19,441 nt of DNA from Euryarchaeota archaeon UBA226. GTDB taxonomy: Archaea > Thermoplasmatota > Poseidoniia > Poseidoniales > Poseidoniaceae. Of the stretch, positions 1 to 7,681 are shown in pieces. The position numbers and the translations under genes are program-made. The DNA lies in contig DAWL01000098.1 of assembly GCA_002505935.1 (NCBI GenBank), forward strand, positions 1-19,441. Reading direction: 5' to 3'. The notes under the pieces were generated by a model. It ran no database searches, had not been told where the DNA came from, and worked only from the letters and a program-made list of their open reading frames with translations. Numbering within the stretch: position 1 is the stretch's first letter; every line of letters begins with the position of its first letter.

Positions 1-518
1 GATAACAATTCATGAAAACCTGCTCGAATCTGAGTTTGTAATTCGTCTGTCTCGAAGTATTCTTTCTTCTGTGAACTCTTACGTAGAGTTCCGCTGTTGA
101 TCCGTTTCATGGCGACCTCTGGGTCGCAGTCAACCCAAATTACAAGGTCTGGAATAGCGGCACTGGAATTCATTTGTGCGACTTTTTCATAACCGAGTTC
201 ACCGACTTTACCTTGGTAGATCAAAGAGGAATGCACATTCCTATCGCTGATGACCAATTCACCCTTCTGGAGGCGAGGCAGTATCCATGTGTGACTATGA
301 TCGAGCCTATCTGCTGCGAAGAGTGCAGCTTCTTGGAGTGGAGTCTGACCCCCTTCTTTGACAGCCTGTAATGCCAATTTGCCGATTGGGCTAGTTCGCC
401 TAGGCTCATGAGTCAAACAGACTGCTGGAAATGGAAACTCTTCCGCAATCTCCTTGAGGATTCTGACCGCTTCCCCTTTACCTGAGCCATCGCCCCCCTC
501 GACGGCAACCAAATACAT
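1..518 (-). CDS. tmk: dTMP (thymidylate) kinase, 3' end cut by window edge
   Basis: Phosphorylates dTMP to dTDP for dTTP synthesis in the cytoplasm. I read 172 residues from an ATG at 518 down to base 3 without a stop; the family is usually about 200-215 residues, so roughly 30-40 are missing. Visible motifs are a P-loop at residues 8-15 (GGDGSGKG), an EP dipeptide at the substrate loop (THEPRRT), the LFAADR block and VISDRNVHSSLIYQG, all in the order typical of Tmk. The start codon shares one base with the stop of the upstream gene (TGATG), which suggests translational coupling. Oddities: the residue after the P-loop lysine is Gly rather than Thr/Ser, the usual REP is HEP, and DRY is DRN. 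Family identity is secure from the whole motif pattern; full activity is less certain. Confidence 0.9.
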   Translation of the reverse strand, partial: MYLVAVEGGDGSGKGEAVRILKEIAEEFPFPAVCLTHEPRRTSPIGKLALQAVKEGGQTPLQEAALFAADRLDHSHTWILPRLQKGELVISDRNVHSSLIYQGKVGELGYEKVAQMNSSAAIPDLVIWVDCDPEVAMKRINSGTLRKSSQKKEYFETDELQTQIRAGFHELL

Positions 519-1324
519 CAGGTACCATCTCCCGCAGAGGATTTCTCATCGACGACGAAATCTGCGAATTGACGCCGAGTCATGCTCAGCAGCACCATTC
601 CCATCAGAATCAAGATTGGACCAAAGAAAATCAGTCCGCGACTGCAGAGTGAAATACCCGCAAGATACTGAGTTCTTCGGTAGCGCCTTCCCTTCTTTGC
701 TTCATGAGCCGCATATAGGCCCACAAAGGCGGTCAAAATTGTGAATACCGCAACTAAGGTGCTGACGGTAACTGCACCGGCTAGGATGGAACCGACCTCT
801 TCACGTTCTTCTTTGATGATTCCACTACCAACATGCATTACAAGTGGGTCTGAACCTCCTTGGTCCGGAGTAAAGGTTCTCTGAATGCTGATGAAACCAT
901 CTTTATCCGCAGTCAGTAACAGTCGTTTGACCGAAATATCAGTGAACCGATAGAATCCGTTGGAATCAGTTGTCGTATTCGTCATTCTAGCCTCGGTATC
1001 TGCGTCGTAGAGTACCAGTTCAACTCCTTCAACCCCTTCCCCAGTCTCATTTTCGAGAGCATAACCGCTGACATCGACGGTTTCACTGACTTTGAACATC
1101 GAGGAGCTGATCAAATCAGAAGGATTGTTTGACAATAGCATGAATCCAGTTAGTAGGCCGAGTATACTTCCTGCTACAATGAGCACAGCCGCCGTACTTC
1201 TGGTCAATGCTCTAGTTGAGTATTCCTCGCGAATTTCCATCAATCTGTCAATTCTTTTTTCTCTCTCATTTCGACGCTTCCAGACGCTCAGGAGACCCTT
1301 CTTGGAGCCATCATCATTCGTCAT
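518..1324 (-). CDS. Three-helix membrane protein with carboxypeptidase-regulatory-like domain
   Basis: 268 residues from the ATG at 1324. A basic N-terminus (KRRNEREKR) precedes a membrane helix at about 44-65. Residues about 83-165 form a beta-sandwich-like domain resembling the carboxypeptidase regulatory-like/Cna-B group (VSGYALENETGEGVEGVEL, then DSNGFYRF), probably outside the cell. Further helices lie at about 178-204 and 228-248, with a basic KKGRRYRR stretch between them, which fits the positive-inside rule. I chose 1324 because a longer in-frame start at 1438 would lie deep in the upstream gene; a start at 1336 is also possible. The gene overlaps the end of the glutaminyl cyclase gene by 11 bases and the start of tmk by one base, so the three are probably one transcript. 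Function unknown; the domain usually mediates protein or polysaccharide contacts. Confidence 0.8.
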   Translation of the reverse strand: MTNDDGSKKGLLSVWKRRNEREKRIDRLMEIREEYSTRALTRSTAAVLIVAGSILGLLTGFMLLSNNPSDLISSSMFKVSETVDVSGYALENETGEGVEGVELVLYDADTEARMTNTTTDSNGFYRFTDISVKRLLLTADKDGFISIQRTFTPDQGGSDPLVMHVGSGIIKEEREEVGSILAGAVTVSTLVAVFTILTAFVGLYAAHEAKKGRRYRRTQYLAGISLCSRGLIFFGPILILMGMVLLSMTRRQFADFVVDEKSSAGDGT

Positions 1325-2345
1325 CGTCAAACACATTCCCTTGAGAGAGCGGCTTCTTCTCGTTGCTTGGCAGAGCGCGCCAGAACTTGAATATTCCAAT
1401 TGCCGCGCATGAGAAAGCCGTAAACAAAACCACTCCATACATCACATAAACGCCGAATGGAGCATCTTCTTCACAGTCATCACCAGTGCATGACTGCGAG
1501 CCTGTTTCATGGATTGCTGGCTGGTTTGATTCTGTAGTTTCTTGTTCATTATCACTAGGTTCTATCGCTAATTCCAATTCTACCTCGAAAATCTTAGGCC
1601 AGTTCTTCCCTGTCAACCACATATCGCCATCTGAATCAAAGGCAATTCCATTCAGATGTCCACCATTCCCCTCGCCGCCTAAGGAACTAGCGTCTATGAC
1701 CTGATCAACCGCTCCAGTTGAGGAGTTGATTCGTACTATTTCATCGGTTTGAAAGACATTCGCCCATATATGGTCCGAATCGCATTCGAGTTCATTCAAT
1801 CGGTCGAGTTCTTCTCCATCAAGAGTCACATTGATACTTCTGGTTATTGAGAAATCAGTGGGGTTTCTGAAATCGATTTGAGAAGTGCCATCGGACATGA
1901 CCAAGGAAGTGCCATTATTGCATAACCCCCATCCTTCTCCATCGTAAGAGAAATTGCCAACCAGAGAGAAATCAGAAAGATTCCAGATCAAAGCAGTGTT
2001 TTCTTTCCATGTCAATTGTATTAGTTGCTCACCTACAATAGACAATCCTTCGCCAAATTGATCACCGGCAAGTTCTACAGAACGATTGACTGTACCGTTT
2101 GGAAACACTTCTCGTAGAGTTGATTCACCATATATCCCTGTACTCTCATACATCATGCCTTGATGCCATAGGAGTCCTTGTGTGAAAGCATCATTCTGGT
2201 GTGTTGCATTCTCGATGACTTTGACAACCATCTGAATTGCAGCACCTTCTTGCGAATCACTCTCCGCCGAGGTGATTTGTGCTGTTGACAATAGCAAAAA
2301 AGCACAGATTAGAATCACCGACTTGCGGTGAATAGCCTTGAGCAT
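1314..2345 (-). CDS. Secreted, membrane-anchored glutaminyl-peptide cyclotransferase
   Basis: Glutamine cyclotransferase family: converts N-terminal Gln of proteins to pyroglutamate, a cap against aminopeptidases. 343 residues from the ATG at 2345. A signal peptide occupies about 1-28 (hydrophobic run VILICAFLLLSTAQ). The beta-propeller spans about 40-258 with family blocks HQNDAFTQGLLW, YESTGIYGESTLREV, FGEGL, LTWKENTALIW, GEGWGLC, LNELECDSDHIWANV and LNGIAFDSDGDMWLTGKNWP. An acidic linker and a helix at about 298-320 anchor it, leaving a short cytoplasmic tail. A GTG at 2363 would add six residues, but it is only about 10 bases from the TATA-like box at 2369-2377. The ATG at 2345 lies about 28 bases from that box, as expected for a leaderless mRNA. 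It is the first gene of the overlapping minus-strand set and diverges from a surface protease. Confidence 0.9.
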   Translation of the reverse strand: MLKAIHRKSVILICAFLLLSTAQITSAESDSQEGAAIQMVVKVIENATHQNDAFTQGLLWHQGMMYESTGIYGESTLREVFPNGTVNRSVELAGDQFGEGLSIVGEQLIQLTWKENTALIWNLSDFSLVGNFSYDGEGWGLCNNGTSLVMSDGTSQIDFRNPTDFSITRSINVTLDGEELDRLNELECDSDHIWANVFQTDEIVRINSSTGAVDQVIDASSLGGEGNGGHLNGIAFDSDGDMWLTGKNWPKIFEVELELAIEPSDNEQETTESNQPAIHETGSQSCTGDDCEEDAPFGVYVMYGVVLFTAFSCAAIGIFKFWRALPSNEKKPLSQGNVFDDDE

Positions 2346-2368
2346 GTCTGATGCCTGCTCCACCGAGC

Positions 2369-2377
2369 CTTAAATAC
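2369..2377. promoter_or_regulatory. TATA-like box readable in both directions
   Basis: Plus strand CTTAAATAC; minus strand GTATTTAAG. Its centre (2373) is 28 bases from the ATG of the glutaminyl cyclase on the minus strand and about 27 bases before the inverted repeat at 2400 on the plus strand. Archaeal TATA boxes usually sit 24-28 bases before the transcription start, so one box could serve both genes. This is inferred from spacing and sequence only. Confidence 0.45.
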
Positions 2378-2399
2378 CTCATTCAAGGTGGTCCATCAC

Positions 2400-2416
2400 G
2401 TGACGCGTAGCGTCAC
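2400..2416 (+). repeat. Perfect 7-bp inverted repeat before the protease gene
   Basis: Arms GTGACGC (2400-2406) and GCGTCAC (2410-2416) with spacer GTA. An 8-bp palindrome TCACGTGA (2396-2403) overlaps the left arm. It ends three bases before the Shine-Dalgarno site of the protease gene. It could be an operator or a hairpin at the very 5' end of the mRNA. Arms of this size can occur by chance about once per spacer length in a window like this, so the location is the main argument. Confidence 0.5.
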
Positions 2417-2418
2417 TT

Positions 2419-2425
2419 GAGGAGG
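2419..2425 (+). promoter_or_regulatory. Shine-Dalgarno site of the protease gene
   Basis: GAGGAGG ending seven bases before the ATG at 2433. It fixes the start of the 1401-residue protein and shows that this mRNA has a leader, unlike its apparently leaderless divergent neighbour. Confidence 0.75.
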
Positions 2426-2432
2426 ATTCCCG

Positions 2433-5400
2433 ATGAACAAGAACGATGGCAGATATAGCATTCCCCTCGGACTGATTCTAGTCATGGTGCTTAGTCTATG
2501 GGCACCTCTGGCCACAGCAGGTGGAACAGAGGCTCCTGAAGAGAGAAATAGGCACGTTCCGGGCAGTGGAATGACGATATCATTGGACGGTTTTGTACCG
2601 AATACAGGCAAGCCATACATTCTCTTTGAGGACGATCAAGCCGTATATTCTGCAACAGGTTTCCTGAAGCGCTCGTGGTGGGCGGATGGCAGTCCAGGGG
2701 CACAGGATTCTGAAGATTCGCAAGTATCCGCAAGAAATGCTAGATCCTGCACTCGTATTCAGGAAGGAGATACCTCAACCGTTCCAGGATATGGTGGCGG
2801 AACTGTGGGAGTGACTGCAGAACGCGTCACCAATTCAGTCGCATTCATGGTGCAGGATGGATATACGCTTTCTTCCACTGTTCTGTCCAATTGGGCTTCA
2901 GATTGGGACAATACAATTTATCCAATACTAACGACTTACTTCGGCAAGGACTACGGAAATGGGCCCGAGGCACCAGATGTCGATGGAAACTGCCAGATTG
3001 AGGTTGCCATCATCAACATGGATGGACAGTACAGTATCGGAGGATATTTCGCTCCAAGTCTATCTTCATCAAGAGAGATTGTATTCGTTGATTATGCCGA
3101 TGCATCTTTGGGTTGGAGCAAGGTCATTTTGGCTCACGAACTTCAGCACCTATTGCACAATGCTGCTGATTCTCAGGAAAATCTGTGGATTGATGAAGGG
3201 GCTGCAGACATGGCTGCCTTTCTCTGCTTTGGAGCCAGCTCTACCCTGACTGGCCACTCCAATGCATGGACCGAGAACAGCGGTGATAGCATCCGTTGGT
3301 GGAATCAGCGCATCTCAGATTATGGAGGTGGTTTCCTCTTCCTTCTGTGGATGGCTGACCATTTAGGTGGAGGCCCGGCGATAAGGCAATTGGTAGCAAA
3401 TACCCAAACTGGTGGTGCTGCGATTGCATCCTTGGGACAAACCCCTCCAAATAATGTTGGAATGATTCTCGGAAGCACGTTTGAGGAGATTTTTGCCAAC
3501 TTCACTATCGCTGCTACTTTGGATGCTTCAAGTGGAATTCATGGCTTATCCAATGTCGATATGACGGATTTGTGTTCGAGTTCGGCATTCTGTAAGATTC
3601 AACCCGCTGACTCCAACAGTGACTGGACACAGGCATGGGAGTCAAAGGGCAATACTATCGAAGGTTGGGGCGTTCGGGTATTCAAGTTAGAGCCAGGCTC
3701 ATCGCCTCCAGCACCATTGACCATCAGGTTGACTGCAGATGCATCGGGAATGGAAGGACGTTTGGTCAGCAGAGCCTCTGCAGATGGGCAGTATACCGTT
3801 GAGGAATTACAATTCAACAACATGGTTTCAACCGCCATGATTCCAGGATTTGGAAATATTACTGATCAGGCTCATGTAATTGTTTGGTATGGTAGCAGCA
3901 TTGGAGATTGTGACTACACTTCGTGTGGACCCACTTATCCTTCAGCCCAATTGGATATCGAGGCTGCCCGTATTACCTCTCCAGCAAGTCTAGCACTCAG
4001 TACAGTAACCATGGCTGATAGAGATAGTGATGGTGATGACGATACTTTGGCCCTGCCATTTGCCGTGACTTCCAATGCTTTCTTTGAAGATCTCAACATC
4101 GAGGTAAGTGCCATCAACTCAGATGGCGATGTGGTAGATACCATGACAACTGGTATTGAAGCGGGTGGAGGTGTTCCTGCCCCAGGTGCAATTTATTGGA
4201 CACCTCATACCACTGACGATTACACACTCTCTCTAGAGATGAAAGATTTGCTGGGAGATACTGTTGACAGCGCAGTCACCAGTAGTCAAATGGTTCACAA
4301 TATGCAACCACTACCAAACGCTACTTTGAACACCAATGTGACCTTGACATGGCTACCTATTCAGTTTACAGGAAACGGAATCGATTACTGGGGCTTATCA
4401 GATAATGCCAGCACTTTGCCTCATGCAGATGAGCCGACAGCATATCTCTGGGACTTTGGAGACGGAAACACCTCTACTCTGCGCTCTCCATTACGCGGAT
4501 ATAGGGATGAAGGCGCATATATTGCCAACTTGACAGTCCAAGATCAGGGCGGAGCTTGGAGTTTAGTTTACCCCAATTTGGTGCTTATTGCGGACATCCT
4601 AACTCCGATCATCAGGGTCCATGATGGTTCAGGGCAAGAAGTGGTTGCTGATGATGTGATAGACATTTACACCAACCAAAGAATCCAGTTCTCGACTCTT
4701 CAGACACAGGACAATGTCCCCAATGACAATATCTTATTCACTTGGGACTGGGGTGATGGACAAACCGAAGGAGGAATTGGTAACACGGTAACCAGTCATG
4801 AATGGAGTGAAGGTGGAAATGGGGCCGGTAATTCCCATGTGGTGAGGATTACAGCAGATGATGGCAAGAATATTGGCTACTTCAATTTCACAGTGAATGT
4901 CAAGAATCGACTGCCGCGATTGATATTCGATGATGCTCTAGTAGTAGATACTTACACTTCCCTTCCTATGCCCACATTATTTGTCGACGATGATGGAGAC
5001 CTGTCCAGTATAAGTTGGCAATTCGCTGGAGGGGTAGCACTCAATGATGCCAATGTAGATCGAAATAGCGATTTTACAAGGACCAGTAGTAATGATTGGC
5101 AACCTTTGGTTGCTTGGGAAACTCCTGGCAACAAAACGGTGCAGGTGACAGTGACCGATGATGATGGTGGCCAGACTACAGTTTCACTCAATGTATTGGT
5201 GAAGAATCAGTTACCTGTCGCTGATGTAAAGGTTAGAGACAGCAATTCTGTAAGCGTTGATTTCCGACAAGAAGATGCAACAGTAGACATGGTCTATACT
5301 TTTGATGGACGGGATAGTTTTGATCCGGATGGCTCCCTTGCGGACTCCTCAATCTTGTCCTTTGCGTGGTTCTTTGAGGACGGCACTACTTCAAGCAAGA

Positions 5401-6638
5401 CTCAGGTATCGTATTCATTCAGCACCCCAGGGCAACATAGAGTTACGTTGATTGTGACCGATGAATATGGTCAATCATCAGCCAACCGAACCGTTGTGAT
5501 TCAAGTCAGCAATCCCGTGCCGGTGATTACAGTACAGATTCTAGATGCATGGAGTTCCGGTCAGTTGGTCAATGTAGATACTCCACGTTCTGAAGATTTC
5601 TCGCCAGATAATTACTCTAGAACATTCGATGATGAGGGTAGGACTCATGCTTCAGTCGGCACTTTGCTGTATTTTGACTCCAGTGGAACTCGAGATGGAG
5701 ATGCGATTTTTTCAAACAAGAACACTCCTTTCAATACCAACTCTTCTGATTGGAACGGTTTGGTCGAGTACATCTGGGATTTCGGAGATGGAAGTCCACA
5801 TTCAAAGGAGAGTCACCCTTGGCATGCATATTCGATGCCGGGAACATATACGGTCAGTTTGACAGTAAGAGATGCGTTTGAGACTGGAGATACAACCACT
5901 CAGATATTCACTGTGGTAATCGATTCACCTCCTGAAACAGATGGAATAATGGAAGCGACTGAAATCATCGTCGATGAATTGTCGATATTCCGTATCAATG
6001 CCAGTGATGCTGAAACTAGCCGCGACTACGTTGTATATCGCGACAACAATGTCAATGATGGTTCAAACAGTGATGTTGATCAGCAGATACCCAACACTCT
6101 TCAAGTCTCTTGGGAATTGGATGATACCGTCGATGAAGATGGAGATGGTGTTCTAGACAATGATTGGGAATTCAGTTCAGATGGCCCCGAATCTCTCAGA
6201 TTTACGCATATCTATGATCACACCGGCGAAGTTACGGTCAGGGTACAGGTCTGCGATGGTATGGGAATTTGTGTCCAAGAGACGATTTTGGTTGAAATCA
6301 ATGAAGGGCCCGAGAAAACTCCAACCCTTTCGGACTTCAATTGGCAGGATGCAAAGGCATGGTTGTCTGATGCTGGCAGCGAATCTGCATTCGTTTTGGG
6401 ATTGATTGTTCTAGTGCTTATTCTTGGATGGCTGGTCATGCGAACTCCTGCAGATTTAGATGAGGAGGAGGCCGCTGAGGCTGCTCAGGCTTACGATGTT
6501 CAGAACGTAGAAGCCGAGGGCGGAGTTTTGGGAATGGATCAACATGAGCCCCCTCCCAAACCAAAGATTCTGTCAAAGGATGATCGCCGTAATTCAGATT
6601 CAGGCTATATCAGGCCGGTAAGGGCTAGACGCCGCTAG
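2433..6638 (+). CDS. Cell-surface HExxH metalloprotease with multiple PKD-like domains
   Basis: 1401 residues. A signal peptide (about 1-29, LILVMVLSLWAPLATAG) leads to a metalloprotease region at about 110-370. There HELQH at 235-239 gives two zinc His and the catalytic Glu, and WIDEG gives a likely third ligand Glu255, a gluzincin pattern like the M30/immune-inhibitor-A-like surface proteases. A beta-rich stretch with an Asp-rich DRDSDGDDD loop (529-537) follows. About six PKD-like domains then run from 628 to 1290; clear cores are LWDFGDGN (672), WDWGDGQ (771), WFFEDG (979) and IWDFGDGS (1114), the others being degenerate. DEDGDGVLDND (1234-1244) looks calcium-binding. A helix at about 1318-1336 anchors it, followed by a basic cytoplasmic tail ending VRARRR. 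Likely role is degrading extracellular protein while tethered to the cell; the substrate is unknown. Confidence 0.85.
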   Translation: MNKNDGRYSIPLGLILVMVLSLWAPLATAGGTEAPEERNRHVPGSGMTISLDGFVPNTGKPYILFEDDQAVYSATGFLKRSWWADGSPGAQDSEDSQVSARNARSCTRIQEGDTSTVPGYGGGTVGVTAERVTNSVAFMVQDGYTLSSTVLSNWASDWDNTIYPILTTYFGKDYGNGPEAPDVDGNCQIEVAIINMDGQYSIGGYFAPSLSSSREIVFVDYADASLGWSKVILAHELQHLLHNAADSQENLWIDEGAADMAAFLCFGASSTLTGHSNAWTENSGDSIRWWNQRISDYGGGFLFLLWMADHLGGGPAIRQLVANTQTGGAAIASLGQTPPNNVGMILGSTFEEIFANFTIAATLDASSGIHGLSNVDMTDLCSSSAFCKIQPADSNSDWTQAWESKGNTIEGWGVRVFKLEPGSSPPAPLTIRLTADASGMEGRLVSRASADGQYTVEELQFNNMVSTAMIPGFGNITDQAHVIVWYGSSIGDCDYTSCGPTYPSAQLDIEAARITSPASLALSTVTMADRDSDGDDDTLALPFAVTSNAFFEDLNIEVSAINSDGDVVDTMTTGIEAGGGVPAPGAIYWTPHTTDDYTLSLEMKDLLGDTVDSAVTSSQMVHNMQPLPNATLNTNVTLTWLPIQFTGNGIDYWGLSDNASTLPHADEPTAYLWDFGDGNTSTLRSPLRGYRDEGAYIANLTVQDQGGAWSLVYPNLVLIADILTPIIRVHDGSGQEVVADDVIDIYTNQRIQFSTLQTQDNVPNDNILFTWDWGDGQTEGGIGNTVTSHEWSEGGNGAGNSHVVRITADDGKNIGYFNFTVNVKNRLPRLIFDDALVVDTYTSLPMPTLFVDDDGDLSSISWQFAGGVALNDANVDRNSDFTRTSSNDWQPLVAWETPGNKTVQVTVTDDDGGQTTVSLNVLVKNQLPVADVKVRDSNSVSVDFRQEDATVDMVYTFDGRDSFDPDGSLADSSILSFAWFFEDGTTSSKTQVSYSFSTPGQHRVTLIVTDEYGQSSANRTVVIQVSNPVPVITVQILDAWSSGQLVNVDTPRSEDFSPDNYSRTFDDEGRTHASVGTLLYFDSSGTRDGDAIFSNKNTPFNTNSSDWNGLVEYIWDFGDGSPHSKESHPWHAYSMPGTYTVSLTVRDAFETGDTTTQIFTVVIDSPPETDGIMEATEIIVDELSIFRINASDAETSRDYVVYRDNNVNDGSNSDVDQQIPNTLQVSWELDDTVDEDGDGVLDNDWEFSSDGPESLRFTHIYDHTGEVTVRVQVCDGMGICVQETILVEINEGPEKTPTLSDFNWQDAKAWLSDAGSESAFVLGLIVLVLILGWLVMRTPADLDEEEAAEAAQAYDVQNVEAEGGVLGMDQHEPPPKPKILSKDDRRNSDSGYIRPVRARRR

Positions 6639-6700
6639 TCGATTGAATTACGACCTGTTATGGCCAATCATGATGTGCCGTTGTCCGCCTCGCTATGTTT

Positions 6701-6706
6701 AGGAGG
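6701..6706 (+). promoter_or_regulatory. Shine-Dalgarno site that decides a GTG start
   Basis: AGGAGG ends seven bases before GTG 6714. The in-frame upstream ATG at 6660 has no comparable site and would add 18 residues ahead of a normal signal peptide. Confidence 0.7.
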
Positions 6707-6713
6707 CATACAG

Positions 6714-7658
6714 GTGACTCGCTTGGCTCAGAGGTCGGTGTTGCTGGTCAGCCTGATTTTATTGCCCTTGCTCGCTTCTAGTAATTGCATCATCCCTTTA
6801 GTTGGTCAAGTGGAAGCTGCTGGTTGTAGTGTTTCAAGTGGAGATGAAGCTGAATGGGAACAGCACCTTCGAAATGTAAGCGTTCAGACTACCATGGTTT
6901 ACGGTGGCTATGATGAGTTCGAAAGATCTGGCCCGGGGGGTCGCAGCGCGCAAGATGACACTATGTTCGAAGATGAACCCATGATTGCATACCCCCCTCT
7001 TGACCCCCTAGTTTCGGGTTTTCATACTTCATTTTCGGTTGAAAATGGTAGTGGTGCTGGAGTACGTATGAATTTGACAACCGGTATGCGTTATACCTTC
7101 TGCTTGAGCATTTCAAACAATGCTAGTGAGCCATTAGAACCACCAATAGATGCATATCTTATGTTGACTCACGACTATGAAATGTATACTCAACAATACT
7201 ACGTCTATGGTGATGAATTGGAATGGATGTCCGAATTGGAAGAAATGATTCCTCCAGAGTGGCGAGGGGGCTTATGGAGAGGATATAGAGATGTACACGC
7301 TTATGAGAATATCAGAGAGGTAGAGTTCTCAGTAGTCCTCGATAAACTCGAAACATCATCGTCAATGTTCACTGGCGAAAGCCAATATGAGGAATTCGTC
7401 TTCATCGTTGACGCAATCAACAATTCACGTACTGATGATGCACCCGAACCTCATGCAACATCTTTGGTCGATATGACGGTCATGGTTGAAGAAGCGTTCA
7501 TTTTGCCAACATGGACCGTTCCTTTGACTTGTATGGCTCTAATGCTTCTGTTGGCTGCTGTTCCCGTAGTCATGCATTTCAAACACAGCAATGCAGGCAT
7601 GGAAGGTTACAAGGTCCAACTAGTGCCTAGTCTTGCACAAGAATCAGAAGAAGGGTGA
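6714..7658 (+). CDS. Unrecognised secreted protein with C-terminal membrane anchor
   Basis: 314 residues from GTG 6714, chosen for the AGGAGG seven bases upstream and because it gives a textbook signal peptide (basic MTRLAQR, then the hydrophobic run SVLLVSLILLPLLASS). An in-frame ATG at 6660 is the alternative. The mature part is acidic and rich in Tyr, Met and Glu, with an early Cys (residue 38) and another in the segment TFCLSISNN that could pair. N-x-S/T sites are present. A helix near 265-287 (PLTCMALMLLLAAVPVVM) anchors the protein, leaving about 27 cytoplasmic residues. It follows the protease by 75 bases on the same strand, so it may be co-transcribed and act at the surface with it. 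I recognise no family and assign no function. Confidence 0.75.
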   Translation: MTRLAQRSVLLVSLILLPLLASSNCIIPLVGQVEAAGCSVSSGDEAEWEQHLRNVSVQTTMVYGGYDEFERSGPGGRSAQDDTMFEDEPMIAYPPLDPLVSGFHTSFSVENGSGAGVRMNLTTGMRYTFCLSISNNASEPLEPPIDAYLMLTHDYEMYTQQYYVYGDELEWMSELEEMIPPEWRGGLWRGYRDVHAYENIREVEFSVVLDKLETSSSMFTGESQYEEFVFIVDAINNSRTDDAPEPHATSLVDMTVMVEEAFILPTWTVPLTCMALMLLLAAVPVVMHFKHSNAGMEGYKVQLVPSLAQESEEG

Positions 7659-7681
7659 CTCTGTTTGGGCACAGTTGAATT

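Noticed and set aside
454..744. Plus-strand open frame of 96 codons across the tmk and membrane-protein junction
   Set aside because: It lies opposite two supported genes, is Arg/Ser/Pro-rich and has no family features.
7660..7675. CTGT/ACAG inverted repeat between convergent genes ending at 7658 and 7682
   Set aside because: Arms are only four bases and there is no U-rich tract.
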